Below are positions 1 to 5,624 of a DNA stretch of 9,142 bases, piece by piece (the stretch's first letter is position 1; each line of letters opens with the position of its first letter). The DNA comes from Nitrososphaerota archaeon (GTDB lineage: Archaea > Thermoproteota > Nitrososphaeria > Nitrososphaerales > UBA183): the NCBI GenBank assembly GCA_027886925.1, contig JAPCJN010000059.1, positions 2,968 through 12,109 on the forward strand, in the 5' to 3' direction. The notes beneath the pieces were generated by a model, which saw only the letters and a program-made list of their open reading frames with translations, was not told the origin of the DNA and did not search any database. Position numbers and translations under genes: made by a program.

Positions 1-133
1 GATTGCCGTCGCGGGCCGCGCTACCCCCCACGATGCGGAAGGGAAGACCGAAGACTCGGCACAGAAGCTTCATGCACTCGCGGTAGATGTGCTGCAGAAA
101 GAGATAGAAGGTCATCAAAAGACGAAGCCCTAG
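1..133 (+). CDS. C-terminal end of an unidentified protein (partial)
   Basis: The frame beginning at base 2 is open from the window edge to a TAG at 131-133 and encodes about 43 residues, ending in a charged, helix-like tail (SAQKLHALAVDVLQKEI followed by EGHQKTKP). The regular amphipathic pattern and the G/C-rich third positions suggest a real C-terminus. The peroxiredoxin follows on the same strand after 39 to 69 bases, depending on its start, so the two may share a transcript. There is too little sequence to name a family. Confidence 0.5.
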   Translation, partial: IAVAGRATPHDAEGKTEDSAQKLHALAVDVLQKEIEGHQKTKP

Positions 134-202
134 TCCTGGCCTGCCGGCTCAGTCCTGGAAGGGTCGAAAGACTTGAAAAAGAGGCGCCTGTTTGGGTGCC
201 TT

Positions 203-733
203 ATGGTGAAGGTTCTCGACACCGCGCCGGACTTCAAGGCGATGTCCACCAAAGGCGAGGTGGAACTGTCCAAGGTGCTCTCAGACCGAGGTCTCCCTTC
301 GGATGCGGGAGGGAGGTGGGTGGTGTTGTTCTTCTACTCGGGTGATTTCACGTCAGTCTGCAGCACTGAGGTTCCTGAATTTGCGCGGAGGTACGAGGAA
401 TTCAGAGGGCTCAACGCGGAGGTGCTCGGGGTCAGCGCGGACAGCATCTACTCTCATCGGGCCTGGATAAGCGGGATGGAGCGGAGCGTCGAGTACCCGC
501 TCATCAGCGACTTCAAAAAAGACCTCTGTCGGGCTTACGACATCCTCGATGAAAAATCTGGCGAGCCGCTGCGAGGAACATTCATCATAGATCCGAAGGG
601 GTCCGTGAGGTTCACGATGATGATCGACCCTGACCTCGGGCAGAACGTGGAAGAGGTTCTGCGCGTCCTGAAGGCGCTGAAGACGGGTAAGGAGTGCCCT
701 GTAAACTGGATGCCAGGACAGGATACCCTCTAG
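203..733 (+). CDS. 2-Cys peroxiredoxin (AhpC/TSA family)
   Basis: This is a thiol peroxidase that reduces H2O2 and organic peroxides in the cytosol, probably recharged by a thioredoxin-like donor. In the frame counted from the upstream TTG at 173, the N-terminal APDF strand is at 18-21, the peroxidatic cysteine is C63 in DFTSVCSTE, the conserved arginine is R134 in LRGTFIID, and the resolving cysteine is C175 in ECPVNW. This is a typical 2-Cys layout. I prefer the ATG at 203 ([11 protein letters not shown], 176 residues) because family members begin just before APDF. The TTG at 173 has a GGAAGG ten bases upstream and would add ten residues. The active-site motif PxxxTxxC reads SGDFTSVC, so the near-universal proline is serine (S56), and VCPTE reads VCSTE. 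Identification as a peroxiredoxin is firm; full activity is less certain. Confidence 0.93.
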   Translation: MVKVLDTAPDFKAMSTKGEVELSKVLSDRGLPSDAGGRWVVLFFYSGDFTSVCSTEVPEFARRYEEFRGLNAEVLGVSADSIYSHRAWISGMERSVEYPLISDFKKDLCRAYDILDEKSGEPLRGTFIIDPKGSVRFTMMIDPDLGQNVEEVLRVLKALKTGKECPVNWMPGQDTL

Positions 734-783
734 GTCTGCTGGATGCCGAGAGGAAGTTGAGGAGATCGAAGACGCATACAGTG

Positions 784-921
784 ATGAGGCGTGGGTCTGC
801 GGAGCTCGATGAGCTCTGCATCAACACCATCAGGTTCCTTTCCCTGGACATGGTCGAGAAGGCGAAGTCAGGCCACCCGGGCACGCCGATGGGCGCCGCC
901 GAAGTCAGGGATTCCTCATGA
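784..921 (+). pseudogene. Transketolase N-terminal fragment, truncated
   Basis: From the ATG at 784 (or GTG at 781) the frame encodes 45 residues. Residues 8-39 match the N-terminus of full-length, bacterial-type transketolases: [18 protein letters not shown], then [12 protein letters not shown], which contains the thiamine-diphosphate-contacting histidine (H31). After A39 (base 900) the expected PMAYVLW-like continuation is missing, and the frame ends in EVRDSS and a TGA. No other frame downstream resumes transketolase. A functional enzyme has about 600 residues or more, so this is a remnant. It follows the peroxiredoxin on the same strand and ends 14 bases before the stop codon of the convergent cyclase, so the break lies at a gene-gene junction. 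A deletion, an insertion or an assembly join would each explain it. Confidence 0.8.
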
Positions 922-935
922 TCAAGATGAGAGGC

Positions 936-1595
936 TCATGAGTGCTCCGCCAAGACGGTGCACGGGACGCTGTCGACTCCCTCCACGAAGAGCGGCGCGA
1001 CGATGATTCTCCCGACGTCCTGCGGATAGTGCGAAAGGTCCATGTCTTCTATGATGAAAAAGTCCCTTCCGGACAGCAGGGCCCGATGAGCCATGCGGCC
1101 TTCACGCCTGTGGGGCACGGAACTCAGCGAAATGAAGTCAAAGCCAAGCGCCCTCAGCTCCCTAAAACTCGCGAGATATTTCGCTCCTTCCAACGAGAAG
1201 CCAGGGTTCTGCGAGGAATACCTTTCCTTGTCTGTTTCGCGAAACCTCTGAAAGCCCGACCTTATGAAAAGGATGTCGCAAACTGATATCGACTCCTCGA
1301 ACGCTTCGAGATGACGCCTTCGCACTAGCTCTCCCGATTCCAGAACGAGGTGGATCATCTTGGGCCGGGTGAATATGAATGCGCTGACGGGATAAGCCGC
1401 TATCGGCCTCCCCTTGTCGCTTACGTGCCTCGGCGCGTCTATGTGAGTCCCGAGATGGCAGGGCAGAGAAATCTTGTAATTGTTGCTGCTACCGCCTGAG
1501 GCTATCTCCTTGAGAGGCTCGATCTCGAGGCTGCCACCACCGGCGAACCCAGGGGTCGAAGAGCTTAGGTGGTGCGACAGCAGCGAGAACATCAC
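936..1595 (-). CDS. Cyclase family protein (kynurenine formamidase-like, PF04199)
   Basis: This belongs to the metal-dependent hydrolase family that includes kynurenine formamidase (KynB) and putative polyketide cyclases; the substrate cannot be read from the sequence. The signature HLGTHIDAPRH is at residues 47-57, with H47, H51, D53 and H57 as likely metal ligands. Later family blocks are present: DILFIRSGF, NPGFSLEGAKYL, HRALLSGRDFFIIED and the C-terminal PLFVEGVDSVPCTVLA. The length (219 residues) is normal. The extreme N-terminus reads FSLLSHHL where IDLSH is usual. Translation starts at GTG 1595 or the next codon, ATG 1592. There is no ribosome site, but a CATATC box is centred about 26 bases upstream, which suits a leaderless mRNA. 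It lies 87 bases downstream of the PPK2 gene on the same strand. A KynB role is not supported by neighbours, since no tryptophan pathway genes are nearby. Confidence 0.88.
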   Translation of the reverse strand: MMFSLLSHHLSSSTPGFAGGGSLEIEPLKEIASGGSSNNYKISLPCHLGTHIDAPRHVSDKGRPIAAYPVSAFIFTRPKMIHLVLESGELVRRRHLEAFEESISVCDILFIRSGFQRFRETDKERYSSQNPGFSLEGAKYLASFRELRALGFDFISLSSVPHRREGRMAHRALLSGRDFFIIEDMDLSHYPQDVGRIIVAPLFVEGVDSVPCTVLAEHS

Positions 1596-1618
1596 ACGAC
1601 AGGAGGCGGCTAGGTTGA

Positions 1619-1628
1619 TATGGATATG
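1619..1628 (-). promoter_or_regulatory. Candidate TATA box for the cyclase gene
   Basis: On the minus strand this reads CATATCCATA, followed by TC. The downstream CATATC half is centred near base 1621, about 26 bases ahead of GTG 1595. That is the spacing expected for archaeal leaderless transcription. There is no Shine-Dalgarno sequence in front of this start. Confidence 0.4.
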
Positions 1629-1682
1629 CCTTCTTTGAGAATGTCGGCGTCGTGTCCTCGACTTTGTTTCGAGGGAAGTCGT

Positions 1683-2504
1683 CTATTTTATGTCCATCGA
1701 CTTGGGAAGCTCTGGGTCTGGTGGATAATGCATGTTCATCTCTTCAAGCTTTCTAACGATGGCTTTCGAGACAATTACGTCTCGAAACCAGTTATGGTTC
1801 GCCGGCACGACATACCAAGGAGCCCACTCCGTGCTTGTCTTTTCCAGCGCGTCCTCGTACGCCTTCATGTACTCCGACCAGAACTCCCGTTCCGGCAGGT
1901 CTTTGCTGCTGAACTTCCACCTCTTTGTGGGATCAGCAAGACGATCTTGCAACCTTTTCCTCTGCTCGTCCTTACCGATGTGCAGATAGAACTTCATAAT
2001 GGCCGTGCCTTCCTCGCACAGCATCCGCTCAAAATCGTTGATTTCCTGGTAGCGAGCTTTCCACACATCTTTGGCTATGAGCTTGTGGACCCGTACTACC
2101 AGTACGCCCTCGTAATGGCTGCGGTTGAATATGACAATTTCGCCAGCCTGAGGGACTTGTGCGTGCTCGCGCCACAGGAAATCATGGTCGAGCTCTTCAG
2201 GTGTGGGTACTCCGAAATGCGCGACTCGGACACCCTGCGGATTGACTCCCTCGAAGACACGTCTTATCGTGCCGTCCTTGCCTCCAGTGTCGAGAGCTTG
2301 GAGAACGATCAGCACCTTGCGCTTGTGCTCGGCATAGAGGATTTCTTGAAGCTCTTCCAGCCTCCGCAGCAGCTTCTTTGATTCCTTCAGAGCATCTTCT
2401 TTTCCCCCCTCAAAACCTGACGTGTCGTCTGGATCCCAGCGATTCAAGCGGACCTTCTCCCCGGGAACTATCCTGTAGCGCCCGATGTGAGACTCGCCTT
2501 TCAA
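1683..2504 (-). CDS. ppk2: Polyphosphate kinase 2 (PPK2 family, class III-like)
   Basis: This enzyme transfers phosphate between polyphosphate and nucleotides; class III members phosphorylate AMP and ADP to make ATP from polyphosphate. The protein (273 residues) closely follows the Meiothermus ruber class III enzyme as I recall it. It has YRIVPGEKVRLNRWDPDDTS at the N-terminus, Walker A LDTGGKDG at 71-78, Walker B IVIFNRSHYE at 123-132, and a lid region around 180-215 (DEQRKRLQDRL, then KRWKF). The end has the conserved WAPWYVVPANHNW block. The start is TTG 2504, the first possible start after an in-frame TAA, with AAGGA 11 bases upstream. Residue 133, after HYE, is glycine where I recall an acidic residue in the M. 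ruber enzyme. The cyclase lies downstream on the same strand. The family assignment is firm; the class is inferred from overall similarity. Confidence 0.95.
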   Translation of the reverse strand: MKGESHIGRYRIVPGEKVRLNRWDPDDTSGFEGGKEDALKESKKLLRRLEELQEILYAEHKRKVLIVLQALDTGGKDGTIRRVFEGVNPQGVRVAHFGVPTPEELDHDFLWREHAQVPQAGEIVIFNRSHYEGVLVVRVHKLIAKDVWKARYQEINDFERMLCEEGTAIMKFYLHIGKDEQRKRLQDRLADPTKRWKFSSKDLPEREFWSEYMKAYEDALEKTSTEWAPWYVVPANHNWFRDVIVSKAIVRKLEEMNMHYPPDPELPKSMDIK

Positions 2505-2794
2505 TCTCGTCGAATTCCTTGCGGGCGTGCTTTATCCGTTTCGCGAACAAGCGTCTCCACGCTCTTTTCCCTTCCCGTCATTCGGCGGCGAGCTCATGGT
2601 GCGACGAGCTAATCGAGAGGCATGAGGCTCTCCTCGAGGGCTCACTGTTCTTCGTCCGAGAAGCTCCATCGCCATAGTCCAAAAAACGCGTAGAATCTGA
2701 CCTTGAGGAAGTCTTACAGCTTCGAAGACTTGCGTGGCTGCGAACCGATTCTCGTTCGTAATAGGATAAGTCTCATTTTTGGATAGGGGCCAAT
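2505..2794 (-). other. Intergenic stretch with decayed-looking coding signal
   Basis: I see no intact gene between the PPK2 start and the winged-helix gene. On the minus strand, one frame from about 2668 reads WSFSDEEQ, stop, ALEESLMPLD, stop, LVAP, stop. A neighbouring frame from 2577 reads KRAWRRLFAKRIKHARKEF, then DEIERRV, and runs out of frame into the 5' end of PPK2. Both pieces have G/C-biased third positions and helix-like composition, as expected of a gene broken by stops and a frameshift. I recalled no confident homologue. A basic helical CHAD-type polyphosphate-binding protein would fit the PPK2 neighbourhood, but that is speculation. It may equally be non-coding. Confidence 0.2.
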
Positions 2795-3103
2795 TCAATT
2801 CTCCCGCGCGAATCCGAGCTTCGCGCAAATCTGCTCGAAGATCTCGATATGCTGCTCAAACCAAGGGTTGAGCATGTAGACTACTCCATACTTCTCCCCA
2901 GATGAAACCAAGAGGGATTCTTTCACAAGGATGATGACATGGTGCTGGACGGCCTTGTACTGCAGGCCCAACTCCTTCGCAAGCTGATTCATATTGCTTG
3001 GTCTGTCCCTGATGCTCTGGATTATCCTGGCTCTGTTCTCCCCTCCCCGCCTGCCTGCAAGGAGAAACCAAAGGAGCCGCCGTAGCTCGGGACTATCCTG
3101 CAT
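2795..3103 (-). CDS. Small winged-helix (ArsR-like) transcriptional regulator
   Basis: This 102-residue protein is a single winged helix-turn-helix domain, presumably a dimeric DNA-binding regulator. RRLLWFLLAGRRGGENRARI forms the first helices. IRDRPSNMNQLAKELGLQYK carries the helix-turn-helix, with AVQHHVIILVKESLL as recognition helix and wing entry. EKYGVVYMLNPWFE is the wing, followed by a C-terminal helix for dimerisation. Compact regulators with this GGENRARI and YKAVQHH pattern are common in archaea, and their ligands are mostly unknown. No metal-binding cysteine cluster of the ArsR/SmtB type is visible. It starts at ATG 3103 with a TATA-like box about 26 bases upstream and no ribosome site, so it is probably leaderless. 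It is divergent from a small membrane protein gene that it may regulate. Confidence 0.9.
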   Translation of the reverse strand: MQDSPELRRLLWFLLAGRRGGENRARIIQSIRDRPSNMNQLAKELGLQYKAVQHHVIILVKESLLVSSGEKYGVVYMLNPWFEQHIEIFEQICAKLGFAREN

Positions 3104-3125
3104 TCGGAAGTATTGGACAGGAGAA

Positions 3126-3133
3126 CATATTTA
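3126..3133 (-). promoter_or_regulatory. TATA box of the winged-helix gene; shared divergent region
   Basis: The minus strand reads TAAATATG, centred about 26 bases ahead of ATG 3103, which is the position for a leaderless start. The plus strand of the same site reads CATATTTA and could also serve the divergent membrane-protein gene, with a start point near 3156. The two genes would then share one compact control region of under 100 bases. Confidence 0.55.
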
Positions 3134-3188
3134 GCAATTGACGCAGTGTTGAATTTGGAAGAAATGTTAAAGGCTTCCACGGCCGCGA

Positions 3189-3482
3189 GTGAAGTGGTTC
3201 ATGCAGCCTCTGATACTCGTAGCCATCATCTTCGCGACCATGAACTCCGCTCTTCTGGTTGGCCTCCTATACCTATACGCAAGGATACAAATCAAGACGC
3301 ATGCGAAGTACACAATCGGACTGATGATATTCGCCGCTCTTCTGCTTGTCCACAACCTGATAACCGCGTCCTCATACTTTTTCATGGGGGGCTTCTTCGG
3401 ATGGCAAGTCTACCCACTTCTTGACGCGATCACAATCTCCGAGTTCGCCGCTCTCATTGTCCTTTTCAAGGTCACGCTCTAG
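3189..3482 (+). CDS. Small three-helix membrane protein, function unknown
   Basis: The product (97 residues) is almost entirely hydrophobic, with three probable transmembrane helices near residues 5-30, 43-66 and 75-97. They are separated by a basic loop (YARIQIKTHAKY) and a Gly/Phe turn (YFFMGGFFGWQ). The one negatively charged patch, LLDAITISEF, precedes the last helix. I recall similar small membrane proteins paired with winged-helix genes in other archaea, but I know of no assigned function. The GTG at 3189 opens the frame. ATG 3201, with GAGTGA as a weak ribosome site, gives a protein starting MQPLILVAIIF and is equally likely. It is divergent from the winged-helix regulator. Confidence 0.8.
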   Translation: MKWFMQPLILVAIIFATMNSALLVGLLYLYARIQIKTHAKYTIGLMIFAALLLVHNLITASSYFFMGGFFGWQVYPLLDAITISEFAALIVLFKVTL

Positions 3483-3565
3483 GCGACTCGCATTCGCCTG
3501 GTCTCAAACAGAGATATCATCTGCAGCCGTCCGAATCTTTCGGACGCATCGCCTCGGAGGCCGAT
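3481..3565 (+). other. Cluster of three stem-loops after the membrane-protein gene
   Basis: There are three inverted repeats in 85 bases. AGGCGA/TCGCCT (3481-3499, 7-base loop) begins at the stop codon. CGTCCGAA/TTCGGACG (3528-3546) is a perfect 8-bp stem with a TCT loop. ATCG-CCT/AGG-CGAT (3548-3565) has a 3-base CGG loop and a one-base bulge. They could form a 3' end or processing structure of the membrane-protein mRNA or a small RNA. No T-tract follows, so an intrinsic terminator is not shown. Confidence 0.4.
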
Positions 3566-3659
3566 CACTCTCGCTCAAGCCAGGAGGCATCGTGGGAACA
3601 GAGTTTGCGCTAATCGCGTGATGATGAAACTCCATCCAATCCCAAGACATCCAAACTAG

Positions 3660-3805
3660 TGTGGTGTAACGGAAATCCCCCGAATTATTATTCCCGCTTG
3701 ATCGAGCACGGGCATTCGTCTCGTAGTCTTGAACTCGCCGGTTTCATTCGGAAAAATCCTTATTCAGTAACCAATCTTAATCCGGCATCCGTTAGTTACA
3801 CCACA
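3660..3805 (+). mobile_element. MITE-like element with terminal inverted repeats
   Basis: The 146-bp segment begins TGTGGTGTAAC (3660-3670) and ends with its exact complement, GTTACACCACA (3795-3805). CTAG stands directly outside both ends (3656-3659 and 3806-3809), giving a total inverted identity of 17 bases, AACTAGTGTGGTGTAAC. Because CTAG is its own complement it may be either a 4-bp target duplication or part of the repeat. IS5-group transposases duplicate YTAR targets, which CTAG matches. The interior is A/T-richer than its surroundings and has no transposase. A 65-codon frame crosses the whole element but looks incidental. It lies just upstream of the promoter of the PF03640 gene. The strand is arbitrary. 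Confidence 0.6.
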
Positions 3806-3832
3806 CTAGTTCTCGGTCAAGTTGTCGACGCG

Positions 3833-3854
3833 GATTTGGATGTGATTTGGATGT
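3833..3854 (+). repeat. Two tandem copies of an 11-bp motif
   Basis: GATTTGGATGT occurs twice without a gap (3833-3843 and 3844-3854), followed by a partial third-like GACGTGG. The spacing is one helical turn, and the repeat ends 16 bases before the TATA-like box of the next gene. It occupies the place of an activator or TFB-proximal element. It may be a regulator site or a simple slippage product. Confidence 0.4.
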
Positions 3855-3867
3855 GACGTGGAAGAAC

Positions 3868-3877
3868 TTTGATATAC
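3868..3877 (+). promoter_or_regulatory. TATA box of the surface-protein gene
   Basis: TTTGATATAC lies with its core (GATATA, 3871-3876) about 28 bases ahead of the TTG at 3902. No ribosome site precedes that start, so the message is probably leaderless or nearly so. This supports TTG 3902 as the true start. Confidence 0.5.
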
Positions 3878-3901
3878 AAAAGATGGATATGAAATCCTGA
3901 T

Positions 3902-4885
3902 TTGGCGAATTATAAGGCGATTTCTAGCGTTCTTGTTGTTCTTACAGTGATATTTGCGGCAGGTACCGGATACTTCATTGCATTCCCGAATACGACGACC
4001 CAAACCGCGACCCAAACCGCTACCCAGACAAGCACCCAGACGGTCATCCAGACGACTACCCAGACAATCACCCAATCAACCAATCAAGCGACCGCGCAGA
4101 CGGCAGGTTCTCCCTCGACGATTGGCGTCGCGTTCAGGGCGCCAATAGGCGCCTATTTGACCAATGCAAGCGGTTGGACGCTCTATCTGTATTCGAGGGA
4201 TGTCCCCAACAACGGAACCAGCGCCTGCAACGGAGGCTGCGCAAAAGCCTGGCCACCGTTCTACACCGTCAATCTCAAGGTACCTCCAGGTCTCAACTCG
4301 TCGAGCTTCAACACAATCACCCGGACTGACGGGAGCAAGCAGCTCACCTACAACGGCTGGCCACTCTACTACTACTCCCCTGACAAACAAGCAGGACAAA
4401 CAAACGGTCAAGGCGTAGGGGGAGTGTGGTACGCGGTTTCGCCAGCTGCTCAACCAGTCACCCAATTGGCCGGTTTACCCTACTTTACGCCTGGGATCGC
4501 TTACAAGTCGCCGATAGGGCTCTATCTGACAAACAGTTCGGGTTGGACGCTTTACCTGTTCACGAAGGACATCCCAAACAATGGCACGAGCGCCTGCAAC
4601 GGAGGCTGCGCAAAAACATGGCCACCGTTCTACGTAAGCAACCTGGTGGTGCCTCCGGGCATCAACGCGTCCAAATTCACCACAATCACCCGGACTGACG
4701 GGAGCAAGCAGCTGGCTTACAACGGTTACCCGCTTTACTATTACGCCCCCGACACGAAAGCAGGGGACACAAATGGTCAAGGAGCCGGCGGGGTCTGGTT
4801 CGCGTATTCGCTCCCTACGCCCAACATACCAAAGTCATCGGCGACAACTACGTCAACCTCCTCGTCGACCACCGCAAAGCCCTGA
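3902..4885 (+). CDS. Surface-anchored protein with two COG4315/PF03640 domains on a Thr/Gln stalk
   Basis: This is probably an extracellular protein anchored by its N-terminus; the biochemical role of the family is unknown. Residues 6-28 form a hydrophobic signal anchor (SSVLVVLTVIFAAGTGYFIA). Residues 31-67 are a low-complexity stalk built from TQT-type units. Two copies of the secreted-repeat domain follow at about 75-180 and 198-303. Each has a YLTN-SGWTLYL strand, a paired-cysteine motif SACNGGCAK-WPPFY (C109/C113 and C232/C236), TRTDGSKQL, and a PLYYY-PD block ending GGVW. The last 15 residues are Ser/Thr-rich. Several N-x-S/T sites (N88, N104, N132, N211, N227) suggest glycosylation. 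There is no lipobox cysteine, so it is not a typical lipoprotein. The start is TTG 3902, matching the TATA spacing. The Rieske gene follows on the same strand with its own promoter. Confidence 0.88.
   Translation: MANYKAISSVLVVLTVIFAAGTGYFIAFPNTTTQTATQTATQTSTQTVIQTTTQTITQSTNQATAQTAGSPSTIGVAFRAPIGAYLTNASGWTLYLYSRDVPNNGTSACNGGCAKAWPPFYTVNLKVPPGLNSSSFNTITRTDGSKQLTYNGWPLYYYSPDKQAGQTNGQGVGGVWYAVSPAAQPVTQLAGLPYFTPGIAYKSPIGLYLTNSSGWTLYLFTKDIPNNGTSACNGGCAKTWPPFYVSNLVVPPGINASKFTTITRTDGSKQLAYNGYPLYYYAPDTKAGDTNGQGAGGVWFAYSLPTPNIPKSSATTTSTSSSTTAKP
4124..4810 (+). repeat. Internal tandem duplication of the PF03640 domain
   Basis: The two domain copies (about 4124-4441 and 4493-4810) are offset by 369 bp. 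They share long identical DNA blocks, for example 33 bases at 4312-4344 and 4681-4713, and a block around the paired cysteines that includes AGCGCCTGCAACGGAGGCTG. Synonymous positions inside these blocks are identical too, so the copies arose recently or are kept alike by gene conversion. Confidence 0.85.
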
Positions 4886-5036
4886 AGCTTGTCACGACAC
4901 TCAAGTGACCGCACCCCTGAACCAAGCTGGGACCAAGCTTCTAGACTAATCCTAGTGCACGACTTGTCTCATCCCCAAATCCGATGTCATAGTAATATCA
5001 GCCCGGCTTGCGTCGCACCGCGAGGCTGGAAAAGAC

Positions 5037-5042
5037 AAATAT
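5037..5042 (+). promoter_or_regulatory. TATA box of the Rieske gene
   Basis: AAATAT, within GACAAATATCCC, is centred about 26 bases ahead of ATG 5065, the spacing for a leaderless archaeal mRNA. It supports ATG 5065 over the upstream in-frame start at 5008, which lies ahead of this box. Confidence 0.6.
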
Positions 5043-5064
5043 CCCCTCAATTCTCAGCGAAGGC

Positions 5065-5379
5065 ATGTCTTCAGGGTTCGAAAGAGTTGCAGACGTTTCT
5101 GAGATACCGAACGGGAAGATGAAATCGGTCAGACTTGGCGCAGAGGAGGTGATGTTAGCTAACGTCGATGGGACCTTCTACGCACTGAACAACAAGTGCA
5201 CTCACGTGGGAGGGCCGCTTGCGAAGGGCGGGCTGGAGGGCTTTGTTGTGCAGTGCCCATGGCATGGTTCGAAGTTTGACGTTAGGACGGGCGCTGTGGT
5301 CGGACCGCCGGCGCGGAACCCGGAACCGACATTTCAGGTAAAGGTCGAAGGGAACGACGTGCTGATAAAAACTGGCTAG
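5065..5379 (+). CDS. Rieske [2Fe-2S] ferredoxin
   Basis: This 104-residue soluble protein carries one Rieske iron-sulfur cluster and is likely a cytosolic electron carrier for an oxygenase or reductase. The cluster ligands are C45 and H47 (CTHVGGPL) and C64 and H67 (CPWHGSKFD), with 16 residues between the pairs as in dioxygenase-type Rieske ferredoxins. VRTGAVVGPPA follows, then the closing beta strands (FQVKVEGNDVLIKTG). There is no transmembrane helix or signal sequence, so it is not the cytochrome bc-type Rieske subunit. ATG 5065 fits family N-termini (FERVADVSEIPNGKMK) and the TATA box. No oxygenase gene is adjacent on this strand. It could serve the flavin monooxygenase nearby or a distant partner. 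Confidence 0.93.
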   Translation: MSSGFERVADVSEIPNGKMKSVRLGAEEVMLANVDGTFYALNNKCTHVGGPLAKGGLEGFVVQCPWHGSKFDVRTGAVVGPPARNPEPTFQVKVEGNDVLIKTG

Positions 5380-5624
5380 ATGGAAGACAAGGGAGCATCC
5401 GGGAGAACGTCAAGTCGCAAAACACCAAAGTTCACGCCTCGACGTAAAGAAGCTCGGCCATGAACGGGTAGCCGCACTTGTCCTGCTGGGATAACAGAGG
5501 ATTTCACAGACTTCAGGCGACACATCTGATTTCGACGCAGGGCTTGAGCGACCGGTACCCGTTCTTTGGGGCGACTTCAGTAACTTCAGCGGCGCAGTGG
5601 GCACGACTCCGCTTGACTCTCTCA
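5380..5624. other. Gap between Rieske and S5 genes; possible decayed minus-strand ORF
   Basis: No intact gene is convincing here. On the minus strand, directly after the S5 stop, one frame (5626 down to 5432) reads HCAAEVTEVAPKNGYRSLKP, then CVEIRCVA, stop, SL, stop, NPLLSQQDKCGYPFMAELLY and VEA, stop. Four cysteines and the CGYPFMAELL ending look protein-like, suggesting a small zinc-ribbon-type gene killed by two TGA codons. On the plus strand a 27-codon basic ORF starts at 5380, immediately after the Rieske stop, with no visible support. I cannot identify either. Confidence 0.2.

Noticed and set aside
1601..2381. AGGAGG at 1601-1606 followed by a 253-codon plus-strand frame from ATG 1620
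   Set aside because: Most of the frame is the antisense of the clearly real PPK2 gene and its product resembles no family; the purine run is a chance match.
3659..3856. 65-codon plus-strand frame across the MITE-like element
   Set aside because: It begins inside one inverted repeat and crosses the other, has no ribosome site, and the product has no recognisable features.
4076..4780. Two minus-strand frames opposite the PF03640 gene
   Set aside because: They lie opposite the duplicated domain and resemble each other only because the DNA is duplicated.
5065..5290. GGTTCGAA-type strings that recall a tRNA T-loop
   Set aside because: They lie within the Rieske coding region and no acceptor, D or anticodon stems pair around them.
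5380..5463. 27-codon basic ORF directly after the Rieske stop codon
   Set aside because: It has no ribosome site, mixed codon use and no recognisable motif; the opposite strand looks more protein-like.
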